DNA of 64,000 nucleotides, from assembly GCF_900101685.1 (NCBI RefSeq), contig NZ_FMZZ01000013.1:62001-126000 (forward strand), read 5' to 3'. Under the pieces are notes generated by a model. That model did not search any database, had not been told where the DNA came from, and worked only from the letters and a program-made list of their open reading frames with translations. Origin of the DNA: Actinokineospora iranica (lineage in GTDB: Bacteria; Actinomycetota; Actinomycetes; Mycobacteriales; Pseudonocardiaceae). Shown here piece after piece: positions 37,317-47,916 of this stretch (the stretch's first letter is position 1; each line of letters begins with the position of its first letter). A program made the translations under genes and the position numbers.

Positions 37317-38006
37317 TCACCTCACACGTCTCAACAACAGCATGGACTTTGCGATCACATCGTGCCGGTCGGCCACGATCCAGTTTCGCACGCGGGCCAC
37401 TTCCCGGAGTTTCCCATCTGGCTCGAAAGCGAGCGGCATGCCGACGAGATCCAACAGTTCGGCATCATTGTGGGAGTTTCCTATCGCGAAAGAATTTTTC
37501 CAATCTATAGTGTGCAGTAACCCCAAATTCTCCAGTGCCCGCTTTTTTCCATTGCCTACGGCGGGCAGGATGTCATCCGCACCCGAACTGCCGAAGGACG
37601 CTCCGCACCACTTGTCGAAACCTAGATGTGCGGCAGCGATCTTGATGATCTCCTGAGGGCTGCCAGAGATGAGTACAAGCAGAAAGCCAAACCTTTTCAA
37701 GATTCCCATAAGGGTGGGCACATAGTGGAGTACTTCTTTCTGTGAGGTGACCCAGCACCGGGAGGCGGCTTCTACCATCTGGTGCGCACCGACCTGACCA
37801 ACAGTCTTGCGATATTCCGCATATGCTTTGACATTGCCGTTTTCCAGTAGAGCAACCTCACGCACGGTCCGGTGCACTGAGTCAACTTGTCGAGGATCGC
37901 AGGCGCCGCATATCACCAATTCATCAAGAAGATCGAACGCCAGCGTTCCAGGCACTATCGTGCCGTCCATGTCAAATAATGCCACCGCTCTGCGCTTTCC
38001 TGTCAC
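37317..38006 (-). CDS. HAD-superfamily phosphatase (SerB-like), 229 aa
   Basis: HAD motifs are complete: motif 1 F-D-M-D-G-T near residue 11, motif 2 L-I-S-G-S-P, motif 3 Lys in G-K-K-R, and motif 4 G-N-S-H-N-D. The cap region between motifs 1 and 2 is helical as in SerB-like enzymes. It is the third gene of the ispG-ispH-HAD series, 71 bases after ispH. Beside isoprenoid genes a likely substrate is a prenyl diphosphate or monophosphate, giving the free alcohol; this is inference. The start is GTG, codon 10 is TTA, and the sequence is clearly less GC-rich than the flanking operons. Confidence 0.78.
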   Translation of the reverse strand: MTGKRRAVALFDMDGTIVPGTLAFDLLDELVICGACDPRQVDSVHRTVREVALLENGNVKAYAEYRKTVGQVGAHQMVEAASRCWVTSQKEVLHYVPTLMGILKRFGFLLVLISGSPQEIIKIAAAHLGFDKWCGASFGSSGADDILPAVGNGKKRALENLGLLHTIDWKNSFAIGNSHNDAELLDLVGMPLAFEPDGKLREVARVRNWIVADRHDVIAKSMLLLRRVR

Positions 38007-38077
38007 GTGAGCGCCTTTCCGGCTGATTTCTTTCGGGGGCGCTTCGGTGGCGCCACTACATTTGACCGCCGCCGCGC

Positions 38078-39019
38078 TCAGTGTTGCTTCCGGAGCGAGT
38101 GCGGCAAGGCGAATTTTTTCGGTTCGGCCGCAACGGTGATCTCCTCGACAGCACTGAACCCATTGTTTTTCAAATGCCGCAAAACTTCCGCAACTGCGCT
38201 TTCAGGAGCAGAAGCGCCTGCGGTAAGGCCAATGGTGCGGACGTTGTCGATCCATTCGGTCCGAATTTCTTCGGCGTGATCGACGCGGTAGGCTCTGGAA
38301 ATCCCGAAACTCAACCCGACTTCGACAAGACGCACGGTATTGGATGAATTGGCGGAGCCGACGACCAAAAGCAGATCGCACTGGTTCGCGATTTCCTTGA
38401 CTGCATTCTGTCTGTTTTGAGTGGCAAAACAGATGTCATCGCTTGGCGGGTCCTCTAGCATGGGGAACCGTGACCTCAGAACTGTGACGATGTCCATGAC
38501 CTCGCTGACAGCCAATGTCGTCTGAGACAACCACACCAATTTTTCCGTGTCGGGCACCTCGGTCACCGCCGCCTCATCGACCGACGACACCAGAATTGCG
38601 CTTCCTGATGCCCAGCCTAGCGTTCCCCGTATTTCCTCGTGCCCATCATGTCCGACCAGCAAGATGGTGTAGCCGGATTCGGCGTACCGTACGGCTTCGC
38701 GGTGGACCTTGGTGACGAGTGGGCAGGTGGCATCGACGACAGGCAGTCCGCGTTGGGCCGCTTCGGTGTATACTTCCTGGGCAACTCCATGTGCGGAGAA
38801 CACCACGGTGGCACCCTCGGGCACCTGGTCGACCTCATCGACGAAAACCGCACCCTTGCGTTCAAGTTCTGAGACAACCTGGCGGTTGTGAATGATCTCA
38901 TGCCTGACGTAGATGGGGTTCGATGCGGTCGCCAGAATCTGCTCGACCGTGTCGATGGCGCGCACGACCCCGGCGCAAAAACTTCGCGGTGCGGCCAAGA
39001 GAACACGTTTTGGTTTCAT
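38078..39019 (-). CDS. ispH: 4-hydroxy-3-methylbut-2-enyl diphosphate reductase, 313 aa
   Basis: This enzyme performs the last MEP step, giving IPP and DMAPP. The three cluster cysteines are in place: C15 in S-F-C-A-G-V, C99 in V-V-D-A-T-C-P-L-V and C197 in D-D-I-C-F-A-T-Q-N-R-Q. The catalytic region T-L-A-V-S-E and the substrate-binding S-A-N-S-S-N-T are also intact. It follows ispG by 52 bases on the same strand and precedes a HAD phosphatase gene. Lower GC than neighbours suggests a different origin from the decayed ispH at 35.6-36.3 kb. The ATG has a GAGAGGTG site upstream. Confidence 0.93.
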   Translation of the reverse strand: MKPKRVLLAAPRSFCAGVVRAIDTVEQILATASNPIYVRHEIIHNRQVVSELERKGAVFVDEVDQVPEGATVVFSAHGVAQEVYTEAAQRGLPVVDATCPLVTKVHREAVRYAESGYTILLVGHDGHEEIRGTLGWASGSAILVSSVDEAAVTEVPDTEKLVWLSQTTLAVSEVMDIVTVLRSRFPMLEDPPSDDICFATQNRQNAVKEIANQCDLLLVVGSANSSNTVRLVEVGLSFGISRAYRVDHAEEIRTEWIDNVRTIGLTAGASAPESAVAEVLRHLKNNGFSAVEEITVAAEPKKFALPHSLRKQH

Positions 39020-39071
39020 TGAGCACCTCTCTTACGTTATTCGATGAATTTGGCTTCTGAGAATCACGCGT

Positions 39072-40232
<1,161 letters not shown>

Positions 40233-40419
40233 CTACTCTTCTGACCTCTCTGCGAACAGCTACTGTGGCGGTCGGATGGTTGATCGGTCGTCTCTCACCC
40301 GGGTCGATCTCATGATCGAAGGAACTGTGCTGCTCCGCTGCTCGCGGAGTGATCCCACCAATCCGATCGGAACACATCTCCATCAAAATTAAAAGCACCA
40401 GGCGTGCAAATTCCCTCTG

Positions 40420-40453
40420 GTTCAGTGCATGGATTGTTGAAATTGTTGAACAC
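40420..40453 (+). promoter_or_regulatory. Candidate operator upstream of ispG (GTTGAAATT-GTTGAACAC)
   Basis: Two adjacent 9-bp units occupy 40436-40453, and GGTTCAGTGCATG just before them (from 40419) is nearly repeated at the prenyltransferase operator (GGTTCAATGCATG on the minus strand at 46536-46548). The shared compound arrangement supports one DNA-binding protein acting at both genes. Confidence 0.62.
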
Positions 40454-40831
40454 ATCTGGGGCAGGACGATGAGTGCGCATCGGTACTGGAACAGCGAGGT
40501 GTCGCTGTTGTCCCGCGATGTCCAGATGACAGCAGTCGAACGGTTTTACGCCGTCCGCGAGCCAGGACGGCAGCATGTCCGCCGCAGCGGTGTCCGCTAC
40601 AGTAGCGGCCTGGCAGCTCACCCTCGCCGTCCGCAATAGCATCTCCCTCCACGCCACCTGGCTGTCCACAACCCCCCGTTACAAGAAAGTAGAGAGGTCG
40701 GCTAACCCATTCGAGTAACACAGGGACATCTCAGCCCCGACTCTCACCAGCCCGGCGATCGAGACTCGTCCCGAGCCCTTGCCTGACACCGCGACCGGCG
40801 ACCACCCCGCGACGAACGAACGGCATGACAG
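40454..40831. other. Gene-free stretch between the ispG control region and an IS110 remnant
   Basis: Nothing protein-like is seen. The interval probably includes the outer end of the IS110 element, although no inverted repeat is expected for that family. Confidence 0.4.
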
Positions 40832-42043
40832 ATGACCAGCGGTTACCAGGTGTTTCTCGGCCTGGATGTCGGCAAGGGCGAGCACCACGCCGTCGGCCTG
40901 GACCCCGCCGGGAAGCGGCTACACGACGGGCCGCTGCCCAACAGCGAACCGAAGCCGCGGACGCTGTTCGACAAGCTCGCCGCGCGCGGACAGCTGCTGG
41001 TGGTAGTCAAACAACAGCCGCGATCGGCGCGCTGCCGGTCACGGTGGCCCGGGGCGGCCGGTCATCAGGTGGCCTACCTGCCGGCCTGGCCATGCGTCGC
41101 ATCGCCGACCTCTACCCCGGCCGCGCCAGAACCGACGCCCGCGACGCCTTCATCATCGCCGACGCCGCCCGCTCGCTGCCCCACACCCTGCGCCCGATCG
41201 ACGTCGGCGACGACGCCCTGGCCGAGCTGGATGTGCTGGTCGGGTTCGACGACGACCTCGCCGGTGAGGCCACCCGAATCGGCAACCGCATCCGTGGTCT
41301 GCTCACCGGCATCCATCCCGCCCTGGAACGCGCGATCGGGTCGCGAGTCACGCATCCGGCGGTGTTGAAAATCCTGTCCCGCTGCGGCGGTCCAACCGGT
41401 ATCCGCAAGGCGGGCCGCCGCAAACTGGTCTCGATCGCCACCGAATACGCGCCCCGCATGGGCGAGAAGCTCATCGACGCGATCCTGGCAGCGTTGGACG
41501 AGCAGACCGTCACCGTCCCCGGCACCACCGCGGCGGACACCGTGCTGCCCCGGCTCGCCGACAGCTCGGAAACCGTTCTCGCGCAACGCAAGCAAGTTGC
41601 CACCGAGGTCGAGTAGATCCTTGATGCGCACCCTCTTGCCGGGGTCCTGACATCGATGCCCGGCATCGGGGTCAGGACCGCCGCCCGCTTCCTCCTCGAA
41701 GTCCGACGCCACAGCCTTCACCTCCTCCGCTCACCTGGCCGCCTACTCCGGCATCGCTCCGGTCACCCCCAGCTCCGGTTCCTCGATCAAAAGGGAACGC
41801 CCGGCCCGCACAGGCAACCGCAAGCTCAAACAAGCGCTCTTCCTGGCCGCGTTCGCCACCTTGTCCGATCCGAACAGCAGGGCCTACCACGACCGGAAGA
41901 GAGCTGAGGGCAAAAAGCACAACGCCGCCCTGATCTGCCTGGCCCGGCGCCGCTGCGACGTCCTGTTCGCCATGCTCCGCAACAAGACCACTACCGGCAC
42001 CCCGAGACCACACCCGCCCCTGCAGCAGGTTGACAAACACTAG
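40832..42043 (+). pseudogene. IS110-family transposase, broken by frameshifts and a stop
   Basis: The N-terminal RuvC-like part begins F-L-G-L-D-V-G-K-G-E-H-H. Coding moves to another frame after about 41030 (R-R-I-A-D-L-Y-P-G-R-A-R-T-D-A-R-D-A, with the family's D-A-x-D residues). An in-frame TAG follows near 41616, then M-P-G-I-G-V-R-T-A-A-R (transposase-20 domain), another shift, and the C-terminal Y-H-D-R-K-R-A-E-G-K-K-H-N. All IS110 landmarks are present, but not in one frame, so it is inactive. Confidence 0.8.
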
Positions 42044-42164
42044 GGACCCCCCTGCGCGACCCTGCTCTCCGACCGCACCCTCGTCCGCCTGGCGACCTGA
42101 ACCGCGCGAAGCGCGTGCGACATTGATCCCGATGGCGGCGGCTCGATCCCGGTCGCCAGGCGCC

Positions 42165-42520
42165 CGCTGGTGCTCGCCCATCTGTGCAACAGCGATACCT
42201 TTGCACGACAGGCCGACGAGTTCGGACAACCCCCGTAGCGCCGCCTGGTGCTAGTCCGCGGAGCGGCGGGCGGCCCGACCGGCCTACGCGATCCTCGACG
42301 GCACCCTGGTCCTGATCGACCGAGGCGCCGATTAGAAGCCCCACCGCTCGCGCAAACACCGCCACCACGGCCCCAATATCCAGATCCTCGTCGACTCGGC
42401 CGGACGAATGGGTGTGGGCGTCGGCGCCCCGCCCGGAACCGTTGGAGACCTGACCGCGGCCTGCGCCCATGACCTGGTCGACGCGCTGATCAGGCACGAA
42501 GTCACCCTCTTCGTTGCCAA
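42165..42520 (+). pseudogene. Fragment of an IS5-type (DDE_Tnp_4) transposase
   Basis: Pieces in different frames read L-V-L-A-H-L-C-N-S-D-T-F-A-R, then Y-A-I-L-D-G-T-L-V-L-I-D-R and H-G-P-N-I-Q-I-L-V-D, which is the conserved stretch around the first catalytic Asp of these transposases. Both ends are missing. Confidence 0.55.
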
Positions 42521-42870
42521 GGCGCGGGTGCAACGGGTGCGTACTCTTCCCAAGCGCCACGCCACCGCAGACCGCGTCCTGCTGGAGATCGGCGACGCCT
42601 CGAACTTGTCCTCCGGGCACTTGACCGCCTGCGCCTGCATTGCTCCGGTCACCCACAGTTCCGGCAGCAGCATCAAAGACAGCACCCGACCCGAACAGGC
42701 AACCGCAAGCTGAAAACGTGCGTTCCTCCTCGCCGCGTTCGCCGAATCGCACCACCCGGCCAGGCAGGACTTACTACGACCGCAAACGCGCCGAGGGCAA
42801 GAAGCGCAACGCCGCTCTCATCTGCCTGGCCCGCTGCCGCTGCGGCTTGACAACCACAGCGAGGTGATCT
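42521..42870 (+). pseudogene. Second IS110-family fragment (C-terminal end)
   Basis: L-L-E-I-G-D-A-S-N followed by I-A-P-V-T-H-S-S-G-S-S-I, and later Y-Y-D-R-K-R-A-E-G-K-K-R-N-A-A-L-I-C-L-A-R match the C-terminus of the IS110 transposase just upstream (41740-41990), but with frameshifts. It is a separate, older insertion. Confidence 0.6.
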
Positions 42871-43060
42871 CATCAAGGTCAGGCCGTGTTGGTGAGAGCC
42901 GGTGAGATGTGGGCAGGGAGTTCTCCCCGGCAGGACTGGATTTGCGAAGATCAAGTCCAGTGACAGGGACTCCCCATGATTGCCTATCGTGCCCTGCTCG
43001 ACGTGTCGCGTGAACTCGCCCACTACCTCAGCCGTCTGCTGCATGCGCTGCCTGGGCGAA
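42863..43060 (+). mobile_element. End of an IS5-type element with transposase start (copy 1)
   Basis: The leader from 42863 and the coding start at 42976 (M-I-A-Y-R-A-L-L-D-V-S-R-E-L-A) are repeated, with few changes, on the minus strand at 46300-46470. The leader alone recurs at 47812-47916. Coding breaks off after about 28 codons. Confidence 0.65.
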
Positions 43061-43403
43061 CGCGGCTTCGCCCTCCTCACCGGCCGCTAGCGCGCCTTCC
43101 ACCACACCACCGCCAGTCCCAGCAAGATCGGCCACATCGTCAGAGCCGCACTTGTCCTCACCCACTTCGAACACGGCCGACTCATCTGAAGTCAGTGAGA
43201 ACACCTCAATGTGGTGACTCGTGTCGCACCGGTCGCGTGCATCGCTCGTGCATCCAGGGACCACAGGTGGAGTTCTCTTCACTCGTATGGCGTCATGACA
43301 ACCAGCGAAGAATGACTTACCATCGGTAACAATTTGAAGAATGTCGTCCAGGTTCTTCCACTGCTCGACTTCGATACGCGATTTTAATTCGGATTAATCG
43401 AGG
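43061..43403. other. Upstream region of the TTA-containing regulator
   Basis: The left part is IS debris without a readable frame. The last 90 bases, from about 43310, are AT-rich and should contain the regulator's promoter. The GTTGAAC motif of the isoprenoid promoters is not present here. Confidence 0.4.
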
Positions 43404-43409
43404 ATGACG

Positions 43410-44768
43410 ATGCACTCCCCCGAGCGTCAGCCGAACGAGCGTCTTCGCTCATTGATCAGAGAGGCGAGGTTCACCAATCATGCTTTCGCTCGCGCGCTGA
43501 ATGATATCGGCAAAGAAGCGGGTATTTCGATTCATTATGATCGTACCAGTGTGTCTCATTGGCTTTCCGGCACCCATCCTCGCCAGCCCACCCCAGTTCT
43601 GATCGCCGAGTTGCTCACTCGACGCTTGAACCGTATGGTCCATGTGGAACAGCTCGGCCTCACGACTCCCGTCGCACCGCCTCCTCCGGACTCCGAGTTC
43701 ACTCTGTCTTCATTGCAGCAGTTGGCCATGATGGATCTCAACCCGGTCAATCGATCCGTTCTGCTGGACACCCCTTATCTAACACAGTGGGCAACTGTTC
43801 CTGAATGGCTGGAGACTTCCGCAGGGACTCTCCAACAAGGTTCTACCACAAAACGAGCTGGATTGGAAGTTGTCAGGAGTATCCGAAGCATGGTCGCCGT
43901 AGGTGCTGAACTCGATCAGATGTTCGGCGGTGAACGCGGCAGAATAGCTTTGACAACCCATTTGGGCTATGACATACCGGCCTGGTTGCGAGCCAAGACC
44001 ACCGAATCTGTTCAACAGGAACTGTTTGCAGCGGTTTCATCACTAGTGTACCTGATCGGTTTCATGACCTTCGACAGTTTGAAGCATCATATCGCACAGC
44101 GCTACTTCAGGGCCGCTTTGCATTTGTCTTCCTTAGGAAATGACTGGACGTGCTACGTGCATGTGTTGCATGACATGAGCGTCCAAGCGACGTTTCTGGG
44201 ACATCACGAACTGTCGGTTCACTTGGTTTCCACTGCTCTACGGAAGGCGGAGACGCGGTTGCTCGCGTCGGTGCAGCCCGCTTTGCTCGGGCAAAGCGCG
44301 GTTGCGCATGCTGCGCTGGGTCGAACGAGAACAGCTACACGACTCCTTGACAAGGCCAATCACGCGCTTACACATGACTGCGATCAAAACAGAGTCGATG
44401 ACCGTGCCGACTTGGCGTATCGAACAGCCCAGGTGTCAATGCTGTCCAGAGATTGGAAAAATGCTGAGAAGTGGTTACGGATTTCACTGAAATATCGAAG
44501 TTCGATCAAACGAAGGTCACGACTGATGACCCAACTGCAACTTGCCGAAACACTGGTTCGGGAGGGGCGACCGGAACATGCCTGTGCTACATGGTGTGAA
44601 GCCATGACAGAGTACTCGAAAATGGACTCCGGCAGGGTGCGCATCCGCATGGAAAACTTGTATCGCTTAATTGTTCCATTCTGCAATCGCCGCACAGTGC
44701 GCAGCACTCTCGACCAGGCTCACGGAATGCTTGCAGCAGATTTCGGTGACTTGTTGAAAGGTAGATAG
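43410..44768 (+). CDS. HTH/TPR-type transcriptional regulator with TTA codons, 452 aa
   Basis: GAGG at 43400-43403 favours the ATG at 43410, though an ATG at 43404 is also open. The N-terminal helix-turn-helix-like part reads L-R-S-L-I-R-E-A-R-F-T-N-H-A-F-A, then Y-D-R-T-S-V-S-H-W-L-S-G-T-H-P-R. About 300 residues of helical repeats follow (Q-R-Y-F-R-A-A-L-H-L, L-L-G-Q-S-A-V-A-H-A-A-L-G). A paralogue with the same order of motifs lies at 57880-59193. TTA codons at 44133 and 44667 suggest bldA-dependent translation. GC content is far below the surroundings. It may control the isoprenoid promoters that share the 9-bp motif. Confidence 0.75.
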   Translation: MHSPERQPNERLRSLIREARFTNHAFARALNDIGKEAGISIHYDRTSVSHWLSGTHPRQPTPVLIAELLTRRLNRMVHVEQLGLTTPVAPPPPDSEFTLSSLQQLAMMDLNPVNRSVLLDTPYLTQWATVPEWLETSAGTLQQGSTTKRAGLEVVRSIRSMVAVGAELDQMFGGERGRIALTTHLGYDIPAWLRAKTTESVQQELFAAVSSLVYLIGFMTFDSLKHHIAQRYFRAALHLSSLGNDWTCYVHVLHDMSVQATFLGHHELSVHLVSTALRKAETRLLASVQPALLGQSAVAHAALGRTRTATRLLDKANHALTHDCDQNRVDDRADLAYRTAQVSMLSRDWKNAEKWLRISLKYRSSIKRRSRLMTQLQLAETLVREGRPEHACATWCEAMTEYSKMDSGRVRIRMENLYRLIVPFCNRRTVRSTLDQAHGMLAADFGDLLKGR

Positions 44769-45252
44769 AGCGACGATCGACGAAAGCGAGAGAAGGGTTT
44801 TTTCACGGATCCAACCTCTCCACCGCCAGTAGGCGGCCACGAGCGGCGGCTGGACGGTCAAGCCAAATTCCCACTGCCGTCCGGGCGGTCGTAAGTGATC
44901 TCCTCACCCTCACGCACAGCCACCACCCGGACCATTTGCGGAACCTGGCCCATTGCAACTCGGTAAACAGGATCATCAGCTCCGGGTAAGATGCTGAGTC
45001 ACCCGCTAACGACCGTGGTTAACAACCAGGCGCGACAACCGGGTTATGAGACAATCTGTGAAACTGGTCCACCAAAACCGGCGATCCTCGTAATTTCTGT
45101 GCCATTGGCCTATCTATCTCGAGGTGACGAATCGCGACTGCGGCACTCGGTCCATACGTCTTCGATATCACGAATCGAAATATCCGAAATACGGGATCGA
45201 TAAAAACTACTTCACAATGAGGTAATCTCTGCGACTTTTCGAGGGGCCTGTC
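44769..45252. other. Gene-free stretch after the regulator
   Basis: No coding frame or RNA gene is seen. It ends where the ISL3-type fragment begins. Confidence 0.4.
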
Positions 45253-45703
45253 AAGACGCCATCTCGACGACCACCCGTACCTGTCGCCACGCCGAGCCGC
45301 CAGGCTGCTGCTGACCCGACCGGAGAATCTCACCGAACGTCAACACGAACGACTCGAAGGCTTGGCCGCGGCCTGCCCCCAGATGACAACGCTGACAGGC
45401 GTTGCGCGCTCCTTCGCAGCCTTACTCGCTCCCCACGAGGAAAACCCAGCCCGATTGGTGGAATGGATCACCGCCGCACGCGAGGCCGATCTGCCTCACG
45501 TGCACTCCTTCGCCCGAGGCATCAACCAGGACATCGACGCCGTCACCGCCGCCATCACCCTCAACCACCTCAACGGGCGCACCGAAGGCGTCAACAACAA
45601 AACCAAGCTACTCAAGCGGCAAATGTACGGACGAGCAGGCCATGCTCTCCTGCGCCACCGCATCCTCCTCGGATAACACCACCACCCAAAGTGCGCCAGA
45701 GCC
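45253..45703 (+). mobile_element. ISL3-family fragment, C-terminal third of transposase plus element end
   Basis: The frame from about 45254 gives L-S-P-R-R-A-A-R-L-L-L-T-R-P-E-N and, from 45362, the DDE_Tnp_ISL3 end with H-S-F-A-R-G-I-N-Q-D and R-T-E-G-V-N-N-K-T-K-L-L-K-R-Q. It is almost identical to the inverted copy at 59231-59680. The outer end GTGCGCCAGAGCC (45691-45703) is the shared terminus. Confidence 0.75.
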
Positions 45704-45732
45704 AAACGAGCGGTGTAACTCGGGGTACAAGA

Positions 45733-46127
45733 GGGTTACTTACGTCCGGCGGCCAGGCGGCCGTCGAAGGCGATCTCGAAGGCGTTCAACGCCGGCTTCC
45801 AGCGCATCATCCAGCGTGTGCGGCCGGTGCCGGTCGGGTTCAGGCTCATGACCGCGAGGTAGACACATTTGAGCGCGGCCTGCTCACCTGCGGAAGTGGC
45901 CGCGGGCCTTGACCGCACGGCGGATGCGGGCGTTGACGCTCTCGATGGCGTTGGTCGAGCAGATCACCCGCCGGATCTCCACGTCGAAGGCCAGGAACGG
46001 CACGAACTCGGCCCAGGCGTTGTGCCAGAGCCGCACGATCGCCGGATAGCGGGCGCCCCAGACCTTGGCCCTCTCCAGAGCTTCATGCAGATCGGGGGCC
46101 TGGTCTGCGAGCACCTCGATGACTCGT
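45733..46127 (-). pseudogene. IS256-family transposase fragment (C-terminal)
   Basis: Two frames read the IS256 C-terminus: Y-P-A-I-V-R-L-W-H-N-A-W, V-I-C-S-T-N-A-I-E-S-V-N-A-R-I-R-R-A-V-K, then after a shift G-E-Q-A-A-L-K-C-V-Y-L-A and R-W-K-P-A-L-N-A-F. The N-terminal two thirds are missing, cut by the IS5-type fragment to the right. Confidence 0.75.
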
Positions 46128-46470
46128 CGAGGTAACCGTACCTTGTGGCACGGGAAACCTCGTGGTCACGTGCCAACGCGGCGACCTCGACATCCTGACG
46201 GAACCAACGAAGACCCAGCACCGCCTGACGGAAACAGGTCAACGCCCTGCTGTCCTTGCGGGTACCACAACGGCGGCGTTCTGCGTGCAGCAGACGGCTG
46301 AGGTACTGGGCGAGTTCACGCGACACGTCGAGCAGGGCACGGTAGGCAATCATGGGGAGCCCCTGTCACTGGGCTTGATCTTCGCAAATCCAGTCTTACC
46401 AGAAACTCCCCGCCCACATCTCACCGGCTCTCACCAACACGGCCTGACCTTGGTGAGATCACCTCCGTGT
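46127..46470 (-). mobile_element. IS5-type element fragment with transposase N-terminus (copy 2)
   Basis: From ATG at 46353 the frame reads M-I-A-Y-R-A-L-L-D-V-S-R-E-L-A-Q, then L-T-C-F-R-Q-A-V-L-G-L-R-W-F-R and S-R-A-T-R-Y-G-Y-L-D-E, a helix-turn-helix N-terminus of IS5-like transposases. It stops at the IS256 junction near 46127. The leader upstream of the ATG repeats the sequences at 42863 and 47812. Confidence 0.7.
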
Positions 46471-46517
46471 GCAGTCCCAGCTGAGGCCAATGCCAAACCG
46501 GGTGGAACTCCAGGTGG

Positions 46518-46548
46518 TTGTTCATCATGTTCAACATGCATTGAACCT
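46518..46548 (-). promoter_or_regulatory. Candidate operator upstream of the prenyltransferase gene
   Basis: On the minus strand it reads GGTTCAATGCAT, then the tandem units GTTGAACAT and GATGAACAA. The spacing and the GGTTCA-GCAT prefix resemble the ispG site at 40420-40453. It is about 145-170 bases upstream of the ATG at 46690, and orientation relative to the gene is the same as at ispG and dxs. Confidence 0.6.
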
Positions 46549-46689
46549 TCAGCGGTTGACTACGGAAGAAATGAATGTTTCTGTTGAAAGTGTCGACCAG
46601 TCGACGTCGAGTTGCAGATAAGCAAAGCAAGGATTCGTCAAAGCGCAATCGCTTTTTCGCCGCGATTTCGGCTTCACCTGGAGGAATTA

Positions 46690-47325
46690 ATGCGAGCGAT
46701 GATCGTTCCGGACGGCAGTCGAAGGTGGGCCAAGAAACATGGAGTGTCGCTCTTGGACGCTTATGATGCCGTCGCTCGCAAAACCGCTGACTTCTGCGCA
46801 CATCTCAACGCAAGAGGTGGCATTGACGAACTCCTCGTTTGTGTTGCTTCTGTCAACAATTATGGCAGAAGCGAAGAACAGGTGAAAGATTTCAATCTTG
46901 GTTACTCAAGAGTTGCTCAATACTCAAAGATTCCGCTGTCGATTACCGTGGCAGGCAACTTTGACGCAATGGGCGTGTACGCCGACCACTGGCGTGAACT
47001 GGTTCGCAATAATCGGGAAGGTTTCCCACTCAGACTCCTCGTTGCATGGTCAATGGACGACGAGGTGTCGCGGATAGCACATCAAGCGCGAGACCAGGAG
47101 GGGCCTCTCACAATAAAGGACGTCGCCGCCCTGTCCGACATACCCGACGAGGTGGACGTTTGGATAAAAACGGGAGGAAACCGAAGGGTTTCAGCAATGC
47201 ATCCCCTTTTCTCGCCGTATATGGAACTGGTTTTTTTGGATGATTTCTTTCAAGATTTGACACTGGAAGACCTGGATGACTCTATTAGCAATGCCACTAA
47301 CAGAAGAAAACTGTTCGGGATGTGA
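46690..47325 (+). CDS. Short cis-prenyltransferase, resembles cyclolavandulyl/lavandulyl diphosphate synthase, 211 aa
   Basis: GGAGGA just before the ATG at 46690 fixes the start. The fold is that of undecaprenyl diphosphate synthases: catalytic Asp8 in V-P-D-G-S-R-R-W-A-K-K-H-G, and the C-terminal substrate-binding block W-I-K-T-G-G-N-R-R-V-S and M-E-L-V-F. The motif P-D-G-x-R-R-W replaces the usual M-D-G-N-R-R-W. The sequence P-D-G, G-V-S-L-L-D, V-A-S-V-N-N-Y-G-R-S-E-E-Q matches my memory of the Streptomyces CLDS group, which couples two DMAPP units head-to-middle. Such enzymes are short, as here. Product specificity (lavandulyl, cyclolavandulyl or longer) cannot be read from sequence. The gene is AT-rich and surrounded by IS debris. 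Confidence 0.78.
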   Translation: MRAMIVPDGSRRWAKKHGVSLLDAYDAVARKTADFCAHLNARGGIDELLVCVASVNNYGRSEEQVKDFNLGYSRVAQYSKIPLSITVAGNFDAMGVYADHWRELVRNNREGFPLRLLVAWSMDDEVSRIAHQARDQEGPLTIKDVAALSDIPDEVDVWIKTGGNRRVSAMHPLFSPYMELVFLDDFFQDLTLEDLDDSISNATNRRKLFGM

Positions 47326-47434
47326 GTGCCTGTTTCTGATGTAGCAACGTCGCTGGTGGGCCAGATTCCGGTTCAGCGGACCATGGGTCGTGGTGGTTCG
47401 GACGGCGCTCATGATTGCATGCGCCGCAGCGATG
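47326..47434. other. Short spacer after the prenyltransferase gene
   Basis: No terminator hairpin with a T run is evident. Coding-like sequence of a transporter ATPase fragment resumes at about 47435. Confidence 0.35.
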
Positions 47435-47662
47435 GTTGGTGATCCAGGAGCGCGACGGGGTGGCCTACCTATTCATCTCCCACGACTTGGCTGCCGAGCC
47501 ATCGCGGGGCGGCGACGCGGGGCTGGACCGGCTCAGCAGATGATCGACCAGTCCAAGCACCCGTATACGCGCGAGCAGTTCCTGGCCGTGCCACTGCCGA
47601 ACCCGTGGGTCCAACACGAGCGCTGCGAGGCGGGAAGACGGCTGCGCACCGAGAACGGATAA
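47435..47662 (+). pseudogene. Fragment of an oligopeptide-type ABC transporter ATPase
   Basis: One frame reads V-A-Y-L-F-I-S-H-D-L-A-A-E, the Walker B-distal segment of Opp/Dpp ATPases. Another frame continues S-K-H-P-Y-T-R-E-Q-F-L-A-V-P-L-P-N-P, the family's C-terminal motif. The P-loop part is absent and the frame is broken. Confidence 0.65.
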
Positions 47663-47811
47663 GCAGGTCGACCCACGGCCGTTGCTGAGCACAGTCGGCT
47701 CCACCGACGGGCCCGCGACACCGTTTCGACTGTGGCCCCCGGTTCATCGTCGGCGAGCTCCTTAAGTGGTAGCCCGCCGAGCCGCTGGCGTTCACCAAGG
47801 GACTGCACACT

Positions 47812-47916
47812 GAGGTGATCTCACCAAGGTCAGGCCGTGTTGGTGAGAGCCGGTGAGATGTGGGCGGGAGCTCCTGGTAGGACTGGATTTGCGAAGATCA
47901 AGTCCAGTGACAGGGG
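47812..47916 (+). repeat. Third copy of the IS5-type leader sequence
   Basis: About 105 bases match 42863-42965 and the complement of 46365-46470 nearly base for base, including the GAGATGTGGGCGGG and GACTGGATTTGCGAAGATC segments. Identity ends exactly where the SNF2-like coding sequence starts, so the element end cut that gene. Confidence 0.7.
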
